Source: Physcia stellaris (taxonomy: Eukaryota; Ascomycota; Lecanoromycetes; Caliciales; Physciaceae). From it: DNA of 64,000 nucleotides. A program made the translations under genes and the position numbers. This document shows positions 1 to 11,856 of the stretch, in pieces. The notes under the pieces are model-generated. The model saw only the letters and a program-made list of their open reading frames with translations. It was not told the origin of the DNA and made no database searches. Each line of letters starts with the position of its first letter. The stretch's first letter is position 1. The DNA is taken from assembly GCA_018902385.1 (NCBI GenBank), contig JABSSW010000020.1, positions 305,546 through 369,545 of the forward strand, given 5' to 3'.

Positions 1-27
1 GGACGTTGTATAGGTACACGGACATGC

Positions 28-1311
28 TTACCCTTCCACAACCTCAACACCTTTGCCAAGGCCAATCATCGGATCATCTTGCCACCACTTTGCATGAGAT
101 TCTCCAGAATGACCTCGCTCATCCTCACTGTCGACCAATCCACCATGTCCACTCTCATCTCCAACTACAATGACGATCTGGCCAACCCAGTTCTTCATGT
201 TTGAGATAGCTTCACCCTTGTCTCCAGTCAATGTTTCCTGGATGTATACAATCTCTGGTCCCAAATGGCGAAGGAGATGAACATGACCTTCTGGGGTGGT
301 GAACGGCATGATCATTGTATCCTTTTCGACGAGGGCTTGAGCTTCTGCGTACAGTGCGTTGAACTTGCCTGATCGCGGAGGAGATGTTTCAGGTTGTGGA
401 TCGACCATTACCAGAGGTCTCTCATCGTCATCATGACCTTGTGCATCTTCATGACCGATGTTGGAGTAAGAAGATGTTATTGAACTTGAAGGTTGACCTG
501 GTTGTTGGCTTCCAGCCAGCGGGTGTTGTTTAAGGTCGGGAGCGTGGATGAGGATGAATACGCGTGAGTCGTCGTCTATGTGGTGAGGTAGATGAGAAAG
601 AATGGACTGCAATGTATCTCAGCAATGAATAACTAGATGTGGTAAATATACTTACAGCATGCTCCTGATGGTACGAGACCTCCTCGCTACGAGCATGGTA
701 ATCAGTATCGGCAGACAAGACGATTGCGACAGTTTTCCGCTTTCCAGGCTTTGCACCAGGCTGGCTAGCCCTGCGTGGTCTTGAGCTTTGTGAGCTTGAG
801 GCAGCTTCACCAGCCCGCGACTCTGCCTCCTCCGACCATCTTGAATGATCTTCAAAGTCCTGCCTGTCTTCTTCCCGAATTGATGACAATGCTCCCCTAC
901 AACAGCACCAGCCGCAGTCATGCCCGCGACGACTCGCCGACTAGCACCATCAAATATCTGCTGTGGGCTTGGTGTCCTTCTGATAGCTCCGGACATACGC
1001 GCAAGCATTCCCTGATCTTCTACCGGTGGCCCCTGGCCCTCTGCTCCACGCTGGTAAGGAGGTTGCCCAGGCTCTGCATTGTCATAGCCAGGCGGAGGGC
1101 GGCCACCAGCTCTCCTGTCATTGTCCTTTCGATCATAGTATTCGTCGTCTTCATCGTCCTTTCGCTCACTCCATATCCACGCAGCAATCCCTACTGTAGC
1201 AACAGTAACGGTCAATGCGAGAGGGATCCAGTAGCCAAGAGTGGTCCGACGCGTTGACGCGCCGTATGTTTGTCGGCGTGTGCGCTCAACTCGATCATAC
1301 GAATAAGACAT
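28..1311 (-). CDS. Pex22-like peroxin, frameshifted
   Basis: Peroxin-22-like protein, expected to sit in the peroxisomal membrane and anchor the ubiquitin-conjugating enzyme Pex4 for receptor recycling (family knowledge). Exons are 1311..656 and 606..28 with a 49-bp GT-AG intron (607-655). The protein starts MSYSYDRVER and has one N-terminal membrane segment (about residues 26-45, IPLALTVTVATVGIAAWIW), then a charged linker and a cytosolic domain. The frame breaks at the C4 run 894-897: before it the reading is GAVVG, and one extra base would give GGALSSIREEDRQDFEDH and continue to the intron. With that base the exons add to 412 codons (411 aa). The other frame read-through is basic and ends early, so I take the restored frame as real. 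Family assignment rests on the N-terminal membrane segment and general layout as recalled. Confidence 0.62.
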
Positions 1312-1610
1312 CTTCGACTGTACGCCTCTTGAGAGAAGCTTATCATCCTTGTCAGGCTTTGCTCTCCTTGGGCCCCACGAGAACTACCTTGTCGGGCTCG
1401 TGAGTGACAAAGCAGGAGGTTGAGCTTGGAGTAATGGAGTGAGGCTGGGATAAGTTGGAGAATGGAGATTGTTTGGACCTCGGCATCGAGGGAACGGCCC
1501 GCACTCGTCATAGGGCTGATGTCTCAAGACTTGTTAAAGCTCCTGGGCCATGACAGCGAGCTCAATACTGGTCTTGTAGCTCCTGTTTGAAGGTCATTGC
1601 TTGCATTAGA

Positions 1611-3299
1611 ATGCCACATTCAACAACGATGCCGCGCTCAATGGGCCTTCAGGCCCTTATACTTTGCGGTCCCGGCACAAATCTCGAAACTCTCAGCACA
1701 CCAGATGAACCCAAAGCTCTCCTCCAAATCGCGAACCGACCTATGGTATGGTACGCCTTCGATTGGTGTCATCGAGCCGGTGTCTCGGACATTTATCTGG
1801 TTACTTCACCCGCATACTCAAAAGCCATCGAAAGCGCTCTGGCCCAGAATCCTCACCTCACCTCTCTATCCCCCAAGCCCACTGTTCTTGCGCCGGAAGA
1901 ACTTGACGATGTTACGCCAACTGGTACTATACTCACGCTGCCTGAAATAGAAGCGGCAATCTCTGGCGACTTCCTCGTTTTACCTTGCGACCTGATCTGC
2001 GAATTACCGGCCGAGTCGTTGATTGAAACGTGGCTGCTCCAGCAAGACGACGATTTTACGTTATACCTTAACCCCGAAAAGCAAAGTAGCAAAAGCGGCT
2101 TGGGGGTGTGGTATGATACTAGAACGGAGCAGACAATCAAGAAGACAGAGACCGATTTCCTGATAACCGCCCCGCTTCCCAAAACCCCCGTTCCCTCTCC
2201 GCCAGGTTCTCTCCGTCCACACCTTTCCCAGCTCGTTAATACAATGACAACAGACACCCTGAACGACAAGACCGTGGACCGACTCGGCGAACCAAAGCCC
2301 CTATCAATACGTGCAAGCCTACTAGAAAAACACCCCCGAACCCGAATCCTAAACGCCCACCGTGACGCCCACATCTACATCTTTCCGCACTGGATGCTCT
2401 CCTACGCGCGCTCAAACCCCCATCTAGACACTATCTCCGAAGACCTCGTCGCCTGGTGGGCAAAAGCAACCTGGCAGCCCGGCCTGGCCCAAAAACTGCA
2501 ACTCCCCTTCCCAACCCCCGCCGCCGTGCCCCCAATACTAGCCTACATCCACCCCTCCCCTGCGCCACCCCCAGCGCCCTCAAAAGAAGACTCCAAGAAA
2601 GCATCATCCACCCCAGCGTCCGCCAAACCAGAGCAAACATCCGCAACCCCGCTCATCCTCCGCGCCGATACCCCCCACCAACTCCTCCTCACCTCCCTCC
2701 ACCTCGCCACACTCACCCCGCCCCACCCCTTCTCGCACCCTCAATCCCGCTCCCCGCAAGCTTCCATCCCGCCCAACACCACCATCACGGATACGACCTC
2801 CCTCATCGGACCCTTCACGACCATAGCCCCGCAATCAACCGTGCGCGACACAGTCGTAGGCGCGAACTGCGAGATCGGCTCCCGCGTGCGGCTGACGCGG
2901 TGTTTGGTCATGGATGGAGCGAAGATAGAGGATGGGGCTGTGCTGGTGGGGACCGTGGTCGGGAGGGGAGCGAAGGTGGGGAGGAAGTGTGGTTTGGTGG
3001 AGTGTGTTGTGCAGGGCGGGATGGTGGTTGAGGAGGGGATGGAGGGGAAGGGGGAGACGTTTATGGGGTTTGAGGAGGGTGGAAGGTTGGAGGATGAGGG
3101 TGAGATTGTGGAGGAGGATGAGGAGATTGGGGGTGAGGGGATGGGAATGGGAATGGTGAGAGAGAAAGCGATGGGGGTGAGGGTAGTGATAGCGATGGAT
3201 GAGAAAGTTGGGAGAGCGCTATCAAATAATTGTATATTCATCATTGCCGCCCCAAAAGCTTCAGGCCCGACATCAACCTACTACTTACCGATGGCATAA
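1611..3299 (+). CDS. GCD1: Translation initiation factor eIF2B subunit gamma
   Basis: Gamma subunit of the eIF2B guanine-nucleotide exchange factor, which recycles eIF2-GDP in the cytosol and is a target of stress control of translation. The N-terminal part is a nucleotidyltransferase-like domain (GLQALILCGPGTN, then PKALLQIANRPMVWYAFDW, then LVLPCDLICELP). The C-terminal part has hexapeptide-type left-handed beta-helix repeats (about residues 400-470, GPFTTIAPQSTV, GANCEIGSRVRL, DGAKIEDGAVLVGTVVG). A proline/serine-rich linker joins them. ATG 1611 is chosen because the upstream in-frame ATG 1587 adds only eight unremarkable residues; ATG 1629 is also possible. No intron is needed. The last 40 residues look unnatural (see finding at 3150-3240): another frame offers a short Ser-Asp acidic tail and stop. 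The gene name follows yeast GCD1 (tif223 in fission yeast). Confidence 0.85.
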   Translation: MPHSTTMPRSMGLQALILCGPGTNLETLSTPDEPKALLQIANRPMVWYAFDWCHRAGVSDIYLVTSPAYSKAIESALAQNPHLTSLSPKPTVLAPEELDDVTPTGTILTLPEIEAAISGDFLVLPCDLICELPAESLIETWLLQQDDDFTLYLNPEKQSSKSGLGVWYDTRTEQTIKKTETDFLITAPLPKTPVPSPPGSLRPHLSQLVNTMTTDTLNDKTVDRLGEPKPLSIRASLLEKHPRTRILNAHRDAHIYIFPHWMLSYARSNPHLDTISEDLVAWWAKATWQPGLAQKLQLPFPTPAAVPPILAYIHPSPAPPPAPSKEDSKKASSTPASAKPEQTSATPLILRADTPHQLLLTSLHLATLTPPHPFSHPQSRSPQASIPPNTTITDTTSLIGPFTTIAPQSTVRDTVVGANCEIGSRVRLTRCLVMDGAKIEDGAVLVGTVVGRGAKVGRKCGLVECVVQGGMVVEEGMEGKGETFMGFEEGGRLEDEGEIVEEDEEIGGEGMGMGMVREKAMGVRVVIAMDEKVGRALSNNCIFIIAAPKASGPTSTYYLPMA

Positions 3300-3645
3300 G
3301 AGGAAAGCGAGATATCATATACATTGTCCTCCGTTCATCTATATCTCTTATCTCACCTCCTCCCTCCAAAAAGCCGCCGAGCTCAACAGAATCCTCCATT
3401 TGCACTCTGGAGGCTTCGATGGCTTTAGAATCTTGCTGAATCTACATTCCATCAAAGGACCATAATCATGTCTCAGGTAGCATACTATCTCTTGAAGGCT
3501 AAAAGGCCCCAGGTTTGGGGAGGTCCTGACCCACGATTGAGGTACTATATCTACGTCGACTCAAGGACGCCCCTCCCCGGCCCCTTCCCCCCCCTTTTTT
3601 TCCCTTCCATCGCCGTGGATTAGATGCTTGAAGGTGATGTCTCCT
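3300..3645. other. Convergent 3' intergenic region
   Basis: This stretch separates the stop codons of two convergent genes and presumably holds both 3' UTRs. It contains a C/T-rich run at about 3567-3607. No coding potential was recognised. Confidence 0.6.
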
Positions 3646-6600
3646 CTAGCTTGGCTTTTTGGCACCCTGGGTGGTTTTCGGTTTGGGAGCACCGGCAGCC
3701 CACGATGCTGAGAATTCGCCGTCCTTCTTCCGATTTCTCGACTTTTTGGTAGGCTTGACTGTTCGAACATTAGCGAAACTCAAAACATTGCAGGAAGCAA
3801 TCAAGCAGGTTACACACCCTCAGGGGCTGGTGGTACATCGACAACTGAATCAGCTAGAGGTGCTTCAGGCGGTGCAGGTTCTGGCATTGGCCACATGTGC
3901 ATCGTGATTGTCCAATCCGGCTCCACCACGGTTTCCCATACTTGAGGGAGAATGATATCGCCCTGTGGCCCGACCAAATCATAATTACCTTCAGCGACAT
4001 GAGGACCTATGATTTCGACGTGAAGAAAGGCTTGTCGAATCAAGTCTTGCATACCCTACATGAAAGAATGACGTTAGCACGGAACTCTTTAGTGGATTTA
4101 CGTTTTGAAGGAATTTACATACTATCCATGTGTTACAGAGGTGAAATGGAAACTTGAACTTTCTTCCAATAGCATCCTTGAACTTGAGCGGCTTTTTGTA
4201 CTTCTCTGGAGGCGGAGGCGGTGCGGGAGCTTCTAGATGCGGTGACAAATTTTGACTCCTGCCACTGTCTGCCTCAGGCTTTCCAATAGCATCATTGCCT
4301 AATTCCAAAACCGAATTCGACTCTCTGCTACCGCAAAGTATCATATGTCTTGTAAGCATAACCTCCCGAGTAAATCTCATTGCACATTTTGGACATACGA
4401 GATTCCTTGTGGCTGTGTGCAGTTTCATGTGACGTTGGAGATCAGTATGTTGCCGGAATTGGGAATCGCATTTTACGCATTGATGAGGCAATTCAGCGGT
4501 CTCTTCTAAAGTGTCTCGTGGAGTTATCTCTTCTGTGACATCGCAGACAGTCCGCGGAGCGTTATCTGATGAATTGATCGCTTGTGATTGTATCGGGTCT
4601 GGGAATACTTGCTGTGTTTTTGGAATTATGTCGCGATCTGAAGGGTTTTCTAGGTTTTCGTGTGCTTCCAGATCCACCAGCACTTTTAGCATTTCTTGGA
4701 GCTCTTCTTTGACGGCTGTAGGAGGATTACCGAACTTTCTGTTCAGATATTCTATTTTCGCCTTAGTCTTTCTGATCGAACTCTCTAGATCTGGCGCTGT
4801 TAGATCTTCTCCGTGAGATCTCAAGCTATGCCTCTCACGAGCAGCAAGAAGAGACTTCTCGATTATTTCATAGTTAGCATAGTCCTTGATTACCAGGTCT
4901 AAAGGTTCCAATCCCTTGCCGTTGGGCAGGCGTGGATTGGCACCTGCCTTCAATAGCAAATCGACTATTTCCGGATTCCCGTTCTCAACCGCGTCAGTAA
5001 GTGGCGTTGCTCCAGCGAAATCCTGGGTATCGATAACGCAGCCCTTTTCGATGAGGTATTGAACTATCTTTACATAACCTCCAATGACCGCGATTTGAAG
5101 CGGGGTTCTTCTCACAGAGTCCGGCTCATTCAGGTAGTGCGAATGCTCTTTCATCTCGTGGATGAGGTGCTCGAGGTTACCAGTGGCACAAGCCGCGGCG
5201 ACCGGTGTTCGCCACTCTTTACCCTGCCCAGGCATGCCTTGACGCGGATTTATTGCCAGATTTTGAGTGTATATATCTACCGACTTTTGTTGTATCTGGG
5301 GATTTTGCGCTGAGAAAGAGGCAAGTTGGTCCTGCGAGAGTTGCTCGGGATTAATCCCATTCTTCACTAACATCTCTTCAGCGATTTCCTGTTTCACTCT
5401 ATGAATGATACATTCGTCTAGATGTTCGTAGAACTGTTGAGCATTGTGCTGTATCTCGGAACAGACGAAGCAGCTAACCATCTTTACGCTACTTGTGACA
5501 GTGTAAGGTGGCGTTGATGGCGTTCGAACTACACCATGCACACTTACCAAGTGGCGCTTGAACACATCTGCACGACTGTAGAAACTTCCAGTTGCAGAGC
5601 GAGATCCGGAACAGAAGCCACATTCCCAGATTCCCTTGTAATGTGTTAAGAAATGTCGGGCTTTGTCGTACTCTCTTGCAAAGCCTTTCTGATGATATTC
5701 GCAAGTCACGACTGGACATTTTTCTGGTCTTTCCGACTGATGGATCAGCAAGTGAGTCATCAGGTCCTTATAGAATCTACCGCATTTGGGAAATGGGCAT
5801 CGACCGCTCTCGTTATCTGTGCGATAACCAGCTGCACCGGAGTTGTTGACAAACATAACGCTACCATCTTCAGATCCCGAGGATTCCTTAGCGTCGTTTG
5901 CGCCGTCTCTAGGCAAGGCCATCAAAGCTACTTCCTCCATGTGCTTTCCGATGTGTGCAACCAAGCTCCTCCGTGTTTTACAGGGAAAAGTGTTACAAAG
6001 GAAACACTCCTCTTGTTCGACTGGTTTCCAAATTTTCTTGATTGCCGTGGAGACTGCGGTGGAGATCTGAGACTCGGAAAAGCACTGTTGATGGTGGTCT
6101 TCGAGATGTGCTAACGATCCTTCGGAAGATCTAGACTGGTAAGAACATTTAGGACATGCCCATAGTTTGGTCGTACGATGCTCGTGAAATTCATGATCGG
6201 CCCAAGCCTGGCGAGTTGCAAATTGACGAAGCTCGTCCTTGCAATGCGGGAAAGTACATATATAGGGGAGAAGATCTTGGAAAACGTGACGCCTAGATGC
6301 TACTTAGACTTATTTCGCTGCTCGAAGTATAGTTCGACTTACTTCCAATCAATGCGGTTCTTTATCTTAGTTTGCAAGAGACCGCAAAGATGGCACCGAA
6401 AAGGCTCTCCATTTCCTACTTCTAGTGGGGTCGGCGGCACTCGGAGCTTACCTTTCTCCTGCTCAGCCAAACTTGAAATGAATGAAGTATGGGAGGCCTC
6501 TGTCTGTGCAAATTGGGAGTGGGAGGCAACAGTGGTAGCAATCCCAGAATCATGGAACAGTGTCTGCGGCTGAAAAATCGATCCCACATTAGTACTTCTC

Positions 6601-7978
6601 TCGTTAACATTCCGTGCTTGCTCAGGCTCTTGCCCTTGGTGGTTTTCAATTTGTTCCATACGTCGCCTGATATTTAAATGGCGTTGCCAACTGAGTAATC
6701 ATTGAAGTTAGCGTTGCCAGTTCCTGCGTTTACCTCATCGAGCAGGGACCAAATCAAGAGGCGATCACATACTTTGCTTCCCCAAGACGCTGCTTCAACT
6801 TCTCACTAGCAAGAGGAAACTTGTCGTGCACCAACGAGATATAGATTTGGGCAGGGCCTGATGCTTGGAATTCGGATTCGGGTGCATAGGGACGCTTGTG
6901 AATGATCCGCTTTTGGTGTTGGATGGTTGCTTCGAGGGAAGGAACCAAATCCAGGACCATCTGGACGAGAGATCTCAAGTCGTCGCATGGATCAAAGTCA
7001 TTACTCAAGAAGCTGGCATTATCGTCACTATCGCTACCGATAATATCGCTGATGGAATCAACGACATCGAGGCTTTTGGATTCCTCGATGAGAGATGTTA
7101 AAATATTCGAATCCTCATCCTGAACTATTTCCATGCTTGGCATTTTGTCACCGAGCATTCGTGGTATATCTGTAAAACTTGTTAGACGGTCCATTGCTTC
7201 TGGTATATCGCATCTCGACGTCAATGTTCGCCCGGTAGCTAGATTTTCTCAACCAGTCGCCCAAACATAATTGGGTGCCGATAAAAGCTATGGGACCACT
7301 CGTCAAATTCAGGTCACCCGTGTTTGGAATACAAAACATGAATGGAGTCTTGGTCTCGGTCTTTCTTCCCACGTCGGCCTATCGTTTGATCATTCTTTCT
7401 TCGATTTGTTCTATTGAAAATGCGATCATCTTGCACCTTCTTGTTAAGTGGGCTGGTGCTCCATAAGCCTCCCACAAGGTCATTGTTTCTTCAGTTTATC
7501 CACCATAGTCTCATATGAATATGATTTAGGTGAACTCTTGACGAATAGCCTAAACTATTCCATATGGTACGGAGGAAATAATAATCGATCGGTAGCTGCA
7601 CTTACCATGAAGAAGGACCGACCCAATTCCACACAATATCTCGAGAATGTTCTTCCTCAAGTCATCTGAGTGCTCGAGAGCGTCTGCCGCTTCGCCGTTT
7701 GAAAATCCTTCGCCACACAAATAGAGCCGTCCAAGTTCCACTTGCAGGATGCATTTTACAGCACAGAGCGAATCGTTCCCAACAGGATCGACCATCGAAA
7801 GTTGCTGAATTAATTTTCGAAGGACACATAGACAACAATGATAGAATTTTATGGTGAAGCACTGGTCGGCTCTGGTGTCTTGGATATTGCCAGAGGAAGA
7901 CTCCAATTCTTGCTCGTTGATCCAGTCGTGGAGATAGGCCTTTTGACCACCTCGGACATCAGTCCCCAGCCGGTCCAT
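3646..7978 (-). CDS. acuF-type C2H2 zinc finger / ankyrin / ubiquitin-like protein
   Basis: Fungal protein of the 'oxidoreductase acuF-like C2H2 zinc finger' family; function unknown, probably a nuclear or signalling regulator. Well-supported exons: ..6773, 6690..6343, 6292..4123, 4055..3818, 3758..3646. Introns of 82, 50, 67 and 59 bp are all in phase. The exon ending at 7606 (donor at 7605) has the helical N-terminal region; its join to the exon around 7224 is not resolved, nor is the true start (first in-frame ATG 7978). Order of parts: N-terminal helical region; GEANWQRHLNIR motif; first finger FRCHLCG; PYICTFPHC and WACPKC fingers; CFLCNTFPC..HIGKHMEEVALMALP; three further finger-like pairs; ankyrin repeats (RRTPLQIAVIGGYVKIVQYL and GATPLTDAVENGNPEIVDLL); two classical C2H2 fingers (HQCVKCDSQF, LVCPKCAMRF); C-terminal ubiquitin-like domain (IRQAFLHVEIIGPHVAEGNY, then ILPQVWETVVEP). 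The C2H2-ankyrin-C2H2-ubiquitin-like architecture is the main point of interest. Confidence 0.75.
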
Positions 7979-8304
7979 TGTTGCGCACTATGGTATCCCT
8001 CCTGGACTGAGCGACATGGAAAGAGAACGGTATCATCATTGGTGCAAACAAAACTTCTTGACGGGAGTGTTGCGACCTCTTCACAAGGTAACAGCTGCAG
8101 CCTTGCCCAATCAGCCTTTGTGGGATCATGCATAGTGGCAGTGCAAGGCTTTGAGCAATCGGAGCTTGGCACATAACAGCACATTGGAAAATATGCCTCA
8201 TAAAGCTAATGGATTGAAGCTGTGCGATGGACTCCTAGACATGATGTCGCCGGTCATTCGCAGTAGCAGCGACTCGAGTCTCCTCAAGCCCCCTCGAAGC
8301 CGAG

Positions 8305-10401
8305 ATGTCGGGCGCAGAGTTGGTGCTCGCAATCCTGCCCTTGCTCATTTCTGCTGCTGAGGTGAGTCTTTGAGCTGGATTTCGTCCTTTTCAGAGGATT
8401 CTGCAGTGGCGAGGTATTTCGATGGAGCGTGTGCCAGAAACTGGTCAACATTTACCCGAACCTAGAAATGCTGACTCTGACATCATTGACAGCACTGGGA
8501 CGACTGCATACGACCCTTCAAGAGATACCGCAGATTTGCAAAGGAAGTTGATCGCTTCCAGCAGAACCTCAAGGTTCAATACACCATCTTCCGAAATCAG
8601 TGTCGCATACTGCTCGAAAATGTTACCCAGGAGAGCACAACAGTGCACGACGCGCTCTCCGAGTCAAATCACCCACTGTGGTCGGACTTCGAGGTGGAAC
8701 AGCAACTGGAACAATACCTAGCGGAGTCTAGAGACGCTTGTGTCGCAGCAATTCAACTCATAGAGGAGAGGCTTGAGAAGGTACAAGAAGAAAGCGCAGG
8801 TCTGGGGCTTATCATAGCTCACGACCACGAGGTAGGGGAAGGCTTATTGAGGCACGAGCAAGAGCCGCTGACAGTTGCTGTAAATACAGAATATAAGACT
8901 TGGCGACAAAGCATGGCGGCAGCGTGTATCTAAGAAGCTTCTATTCAGCTTTTCCAAAAGCCGGCTGGATGATACCCTCTCGACGCTCCGCTCCCTCAAT
9001 GATGACTTTCGTACATTATCCAGTCAGACAGCAGTCACACATACCGCAACCAGTTCGTCAAAGATACCCACGCGTCACAATGATAAGGAGGTTCAACTAT
9101 GTCGAACAATTGGGAAGGCATCTTGTCAGGTCTACGAAGCCTTGGGCAAGGCGTGCACAAAACATACGGAACACTTGGCGCATTTCAACCTCAAGGTTGA
9201 GCATGAAACTCGCCGAGATGCCACGACTCCAGAGCTTAGGTTCAACATGGCTTTCACCCACCTCACTCTGACCGGCTTGAGCCAAGGCGAGGCTATCTGG
9301 TTTGGAGTGGACACAAGATTTGAGGATTCAGCGGCACCAAATGGTGTAGATGATCTACCAAAGCTTGAACAATTGACGGGATCTCTGAAGCGCCAGACCT
9401 CGTCTCCAGAAGATTGCGTGAAAAACCGTTCGAAGAAGCGTGTACGATTCCAAAACCAGATTCCTGTCGACGGCGTTCTTTCCAGCCCACTGTCAAGTCC
9501 ATTGCTCTCTGTACCCTTTATTCGAAGAGATTTTTGCGACCACCTCCGTAGCTTAATAGATCAACATTCGTGCAAGCCGGGTGCCTGTATGGCTTTGTTA
9601 GATGCCAGAGAGGGCTGCAAGCACCTCGTCTACCCATTGCCAGTAACGGTGCATCACAGAAGCAGGCAGGCACTGTCGCTCGAAGCGTACATCGCATCCA
9701 TTTCGAGCAACAAGGGGCTTTTTGCGTTCCCCCAGTATGAAAGATTACAACTCGCAAAGGCTCTAGCTACCGCCGTCTTACAATACCACGGCACACCATG
9801 GCTCAAGCTGACCTGGCGAAGTCAAGATGTTGTCTTCTTCGGCCAGCAGAAGGACTTGTCAAATCGTGACATTCCAAACTTTTCTAGTCCCCATCTCAAC
9901 GTCAAAGTCAGGGGACCCAATGGGCAAGATTCTCAGGCGGTCTGTCACTCCCGTCACCTCGCTCCTAACTCAGTACTCTTCGGACTTGGAGTGATGCTGC
10001 TGGAAATTGCTTAGTACGTTTTTCTCGAATATCCCGTTCCTTACCATCCCATGTTCCAGCCATAAACTACGCGAATTCCACATTCTTCTATGAATTAGAG
10101 ATACTGATTCCTGTTCCCCAACAGCTCTGCAACACTACAAAGCCTGCAACAGCCTTGCGATCTTGTCAATGGCATCGAGAATGAATTCACCGAATTCTTC
10201 ACGTCTAAGCGTTTGGCTAACTCGATCGGACGGGAAATGGGTAGCTCATACAGCAAGATCGTAAAGAAGTTGCTGCAGTGCGATTTCGGATGTGGAGATG
10301 ATCTCAATGAGCCTGAACTCCAAGTCAGCTACTACAAAGAGGTTGTCTGCGAGCTTGATCGACTGGAGCAAGGCTTCCGCGACTTGCAGATTGGAACTTG
10401 A
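8305..10401 (+). CDS. DUF7580 domain protein
   Basis: Member of the fungal DUF7580 family, whose role is not established. Exons 8305..8361, 8493..8831, 8890..10013, 10125..10401 total 599 codons (598 aa) with GT-AG introns of 131, 58 and 111 bp. The start is MSGAELVLAILPLLISAAE, a hydrophobic N-terminus typical of this family, followed by HWDDCIRPFKRYRRFAKEV and FRNQCRILLENVT, then a helical segment FSFSKSRLDDTLSTLRSLND. The C-terminal half carries the DUF7580 signature: RLQLAKALATAVLQYHGTPW, then a LFGLGVMLLEIAY segment that looks like a degraded kinase-type helix, and it ends in RLEQGFRDLQIGT. It is divergent from the acuF-type gene, with about 330 bp between the proposed starts, so the two may share a promoter. 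Confidence 0.8.
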
Positions 10402-11259
10402 TCTGACCTCCATGTTCTACTTTTAAGTGGTCGTGCCCATGATCTGTTCCAATTTTCAGCGCTGTCTTGACTCTCTTGCACGACTCCGCGCTCATGTACC
10501 CGAGAATTCACTCCTAACGATATTCAGTAGCATGCTACCAATTTGGACCGCTCATGTTCTCAGAAAGAACTCATCGAATACCCCCTGCTCTGGTGTGGTT
10601 AATTTTACCTCGCAATGCATCGCCACCAACATACTAACTGCGACAAGACCCGTATCGATCCTTGATAAAACCATACGAATCTAACATGAACAAAACCTTA
10701 TCTCTGCTTCCGTCCAAAGTCAAGCAGTTGCAGGTCTGTCGGGTGTACCACAACAAAGGTGTACGAGAGTATCATAGAAGATTAGCACCACTTATCATAA
10801 TGTCAGGCCATACGCTACACAGTTGGACTACTATCTTTGAGCAAGGCTTCGGCGCACTTTTTACTCGTCACTTTACCAATTCAAAGGCTGATATGAAGAA
10901 TGAGAATTGAAAATCGTCTTTCGTCATCGACTCAATTCAGCGATCAGAAGCACAGACTCCTGGCAACTTATAGGAAATTGTCCTGTTAGAGCTGGGTGTG
11001 GTAATGCCTTCACTAAAGGCCAAAGCTCTTGGAGAGGATAATTGACGCAAAGGATAACCCGCCAGTCATGGGTGCACGTCCGTCGCCACTACACTCAACA
11101 CAAGCGCGGTGGTTTTACAAGCGACGCTTGACCTGGAGAATCTAATATCAGACTCAAGAGAGCAGAGACCGCTCTGCTTAAACACTAAGACTGATATCGC
11201 TCCGCTACACGATTAGTACACCGGCTATCATCTCTAGCCTTCCTCCAGGACTCACCACA
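10402..11259. other. Intergenic, no gene recognised
   Basis: Only short ORFs without domain-like sequence occur here. It should hold the 3' UTR of the DUF7580 gene and the promoter of the secreted-protein gene at 11260. Confidence 0.5.
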
Positions 11260-11856
11260 ATGGTCAAGGGCCCCGTCCTCCTGCTCACGACATCTCTCCT
11301 CACCACACTCGTTACGCCCCAGCTCTTACCCTTCACTCAGTCACTCCCTCTTCCCGTCCATCCATCCATCTCCCTTCCCCTCCATCCCTCCCTCGTAGCA
11401 CCACCCGTAAACAGCGCAACCTGCTACGTCCCCGGCGGCACGATCCAGAACCGGCCTTTCCTCTCGGACTGCTATACCGCCATTCGACTCGTGCTCTCCG
11501 AACGCTCCATCGTCGCTCCCCAACGCTTCTCTGTCCCTCGAGGCCAGCCGCCTACTCCTCCTGCTCCCAACCATATCTACGTCCCCTACATTCGCCAATA
11601 TAAAACCTGTCTGTTCATTCTAGATACGACGGACCCGAGGGAAGAACAGGAGTTCTTGTTGATCAGGGCGGCATTTTTCGCTGGCGAGTTGGTGCAGCCG
11701 TGTGTTGCGAGGCAGAAGGTCCCGTTGGGGGGAAAGACGACGATCAATGTGGGGGGTTTCTTTATTGCCGTGCTGGGGGCGGACCCTCAGGATAGTCCAG
11801 GGGTGGGAAACGAGACCATGGATACCTTGTTGGAGAACTTGAGGAAGGAGACCTGA
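11260..11856 (+). CDS. Small secreted protein, unknown function
   Basis: An intronless 198-residue protein. It opens with a hydrophobic signal-peptide-like stretch (MVKGPVLLLTTSLLTTLVTP). The mature part contains four spaced cysteines (in SATCYVPG, LSDCYTAI, YKTCLFIL and VQPCVARQ), consistent with two disulphides in an extracellular protein. A late GGKTTINVGGFFIAVLG segment resembles the beta-rich end of a widespread family of small secreted ascomycete proteins of unknown function. The region upstream of the first cysteine is proline/leucine-rich. There is no enzymatic motif. The role is unknown; a wall-associated or effector-like role is only a guess. Confidence 0.7.
   Translation: MVKGPVLLLTTSLLTTLVTPQLLPFTQSLPLPVHPSISLPLHPSLVAPPVNSATCYVPGGTIQNRPFLSDCYTAIRLVLSERSIVAPQRFSVPRGQPPTPPAPNHIYVPYIRQYKTCLFILDTTDPREEQEFLLIRAAFFAGELVQPCVARQKVPLGGKTTINVGGFFIAVLGADPQDSPGVGNETMDTLLENLRKET

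Noticed and set aside
862-899. A 37-38 nt intron to explain the Pex22-like frame break
   Set aside because: The GT and AG available are out of phase with the flanking coding frames, whereas one added base fits exactly.
1853-2374. 173-codon ORF opposite eIF2B gamma
   Set aside because: Shadow of a strongly supported gene on the plus strand.
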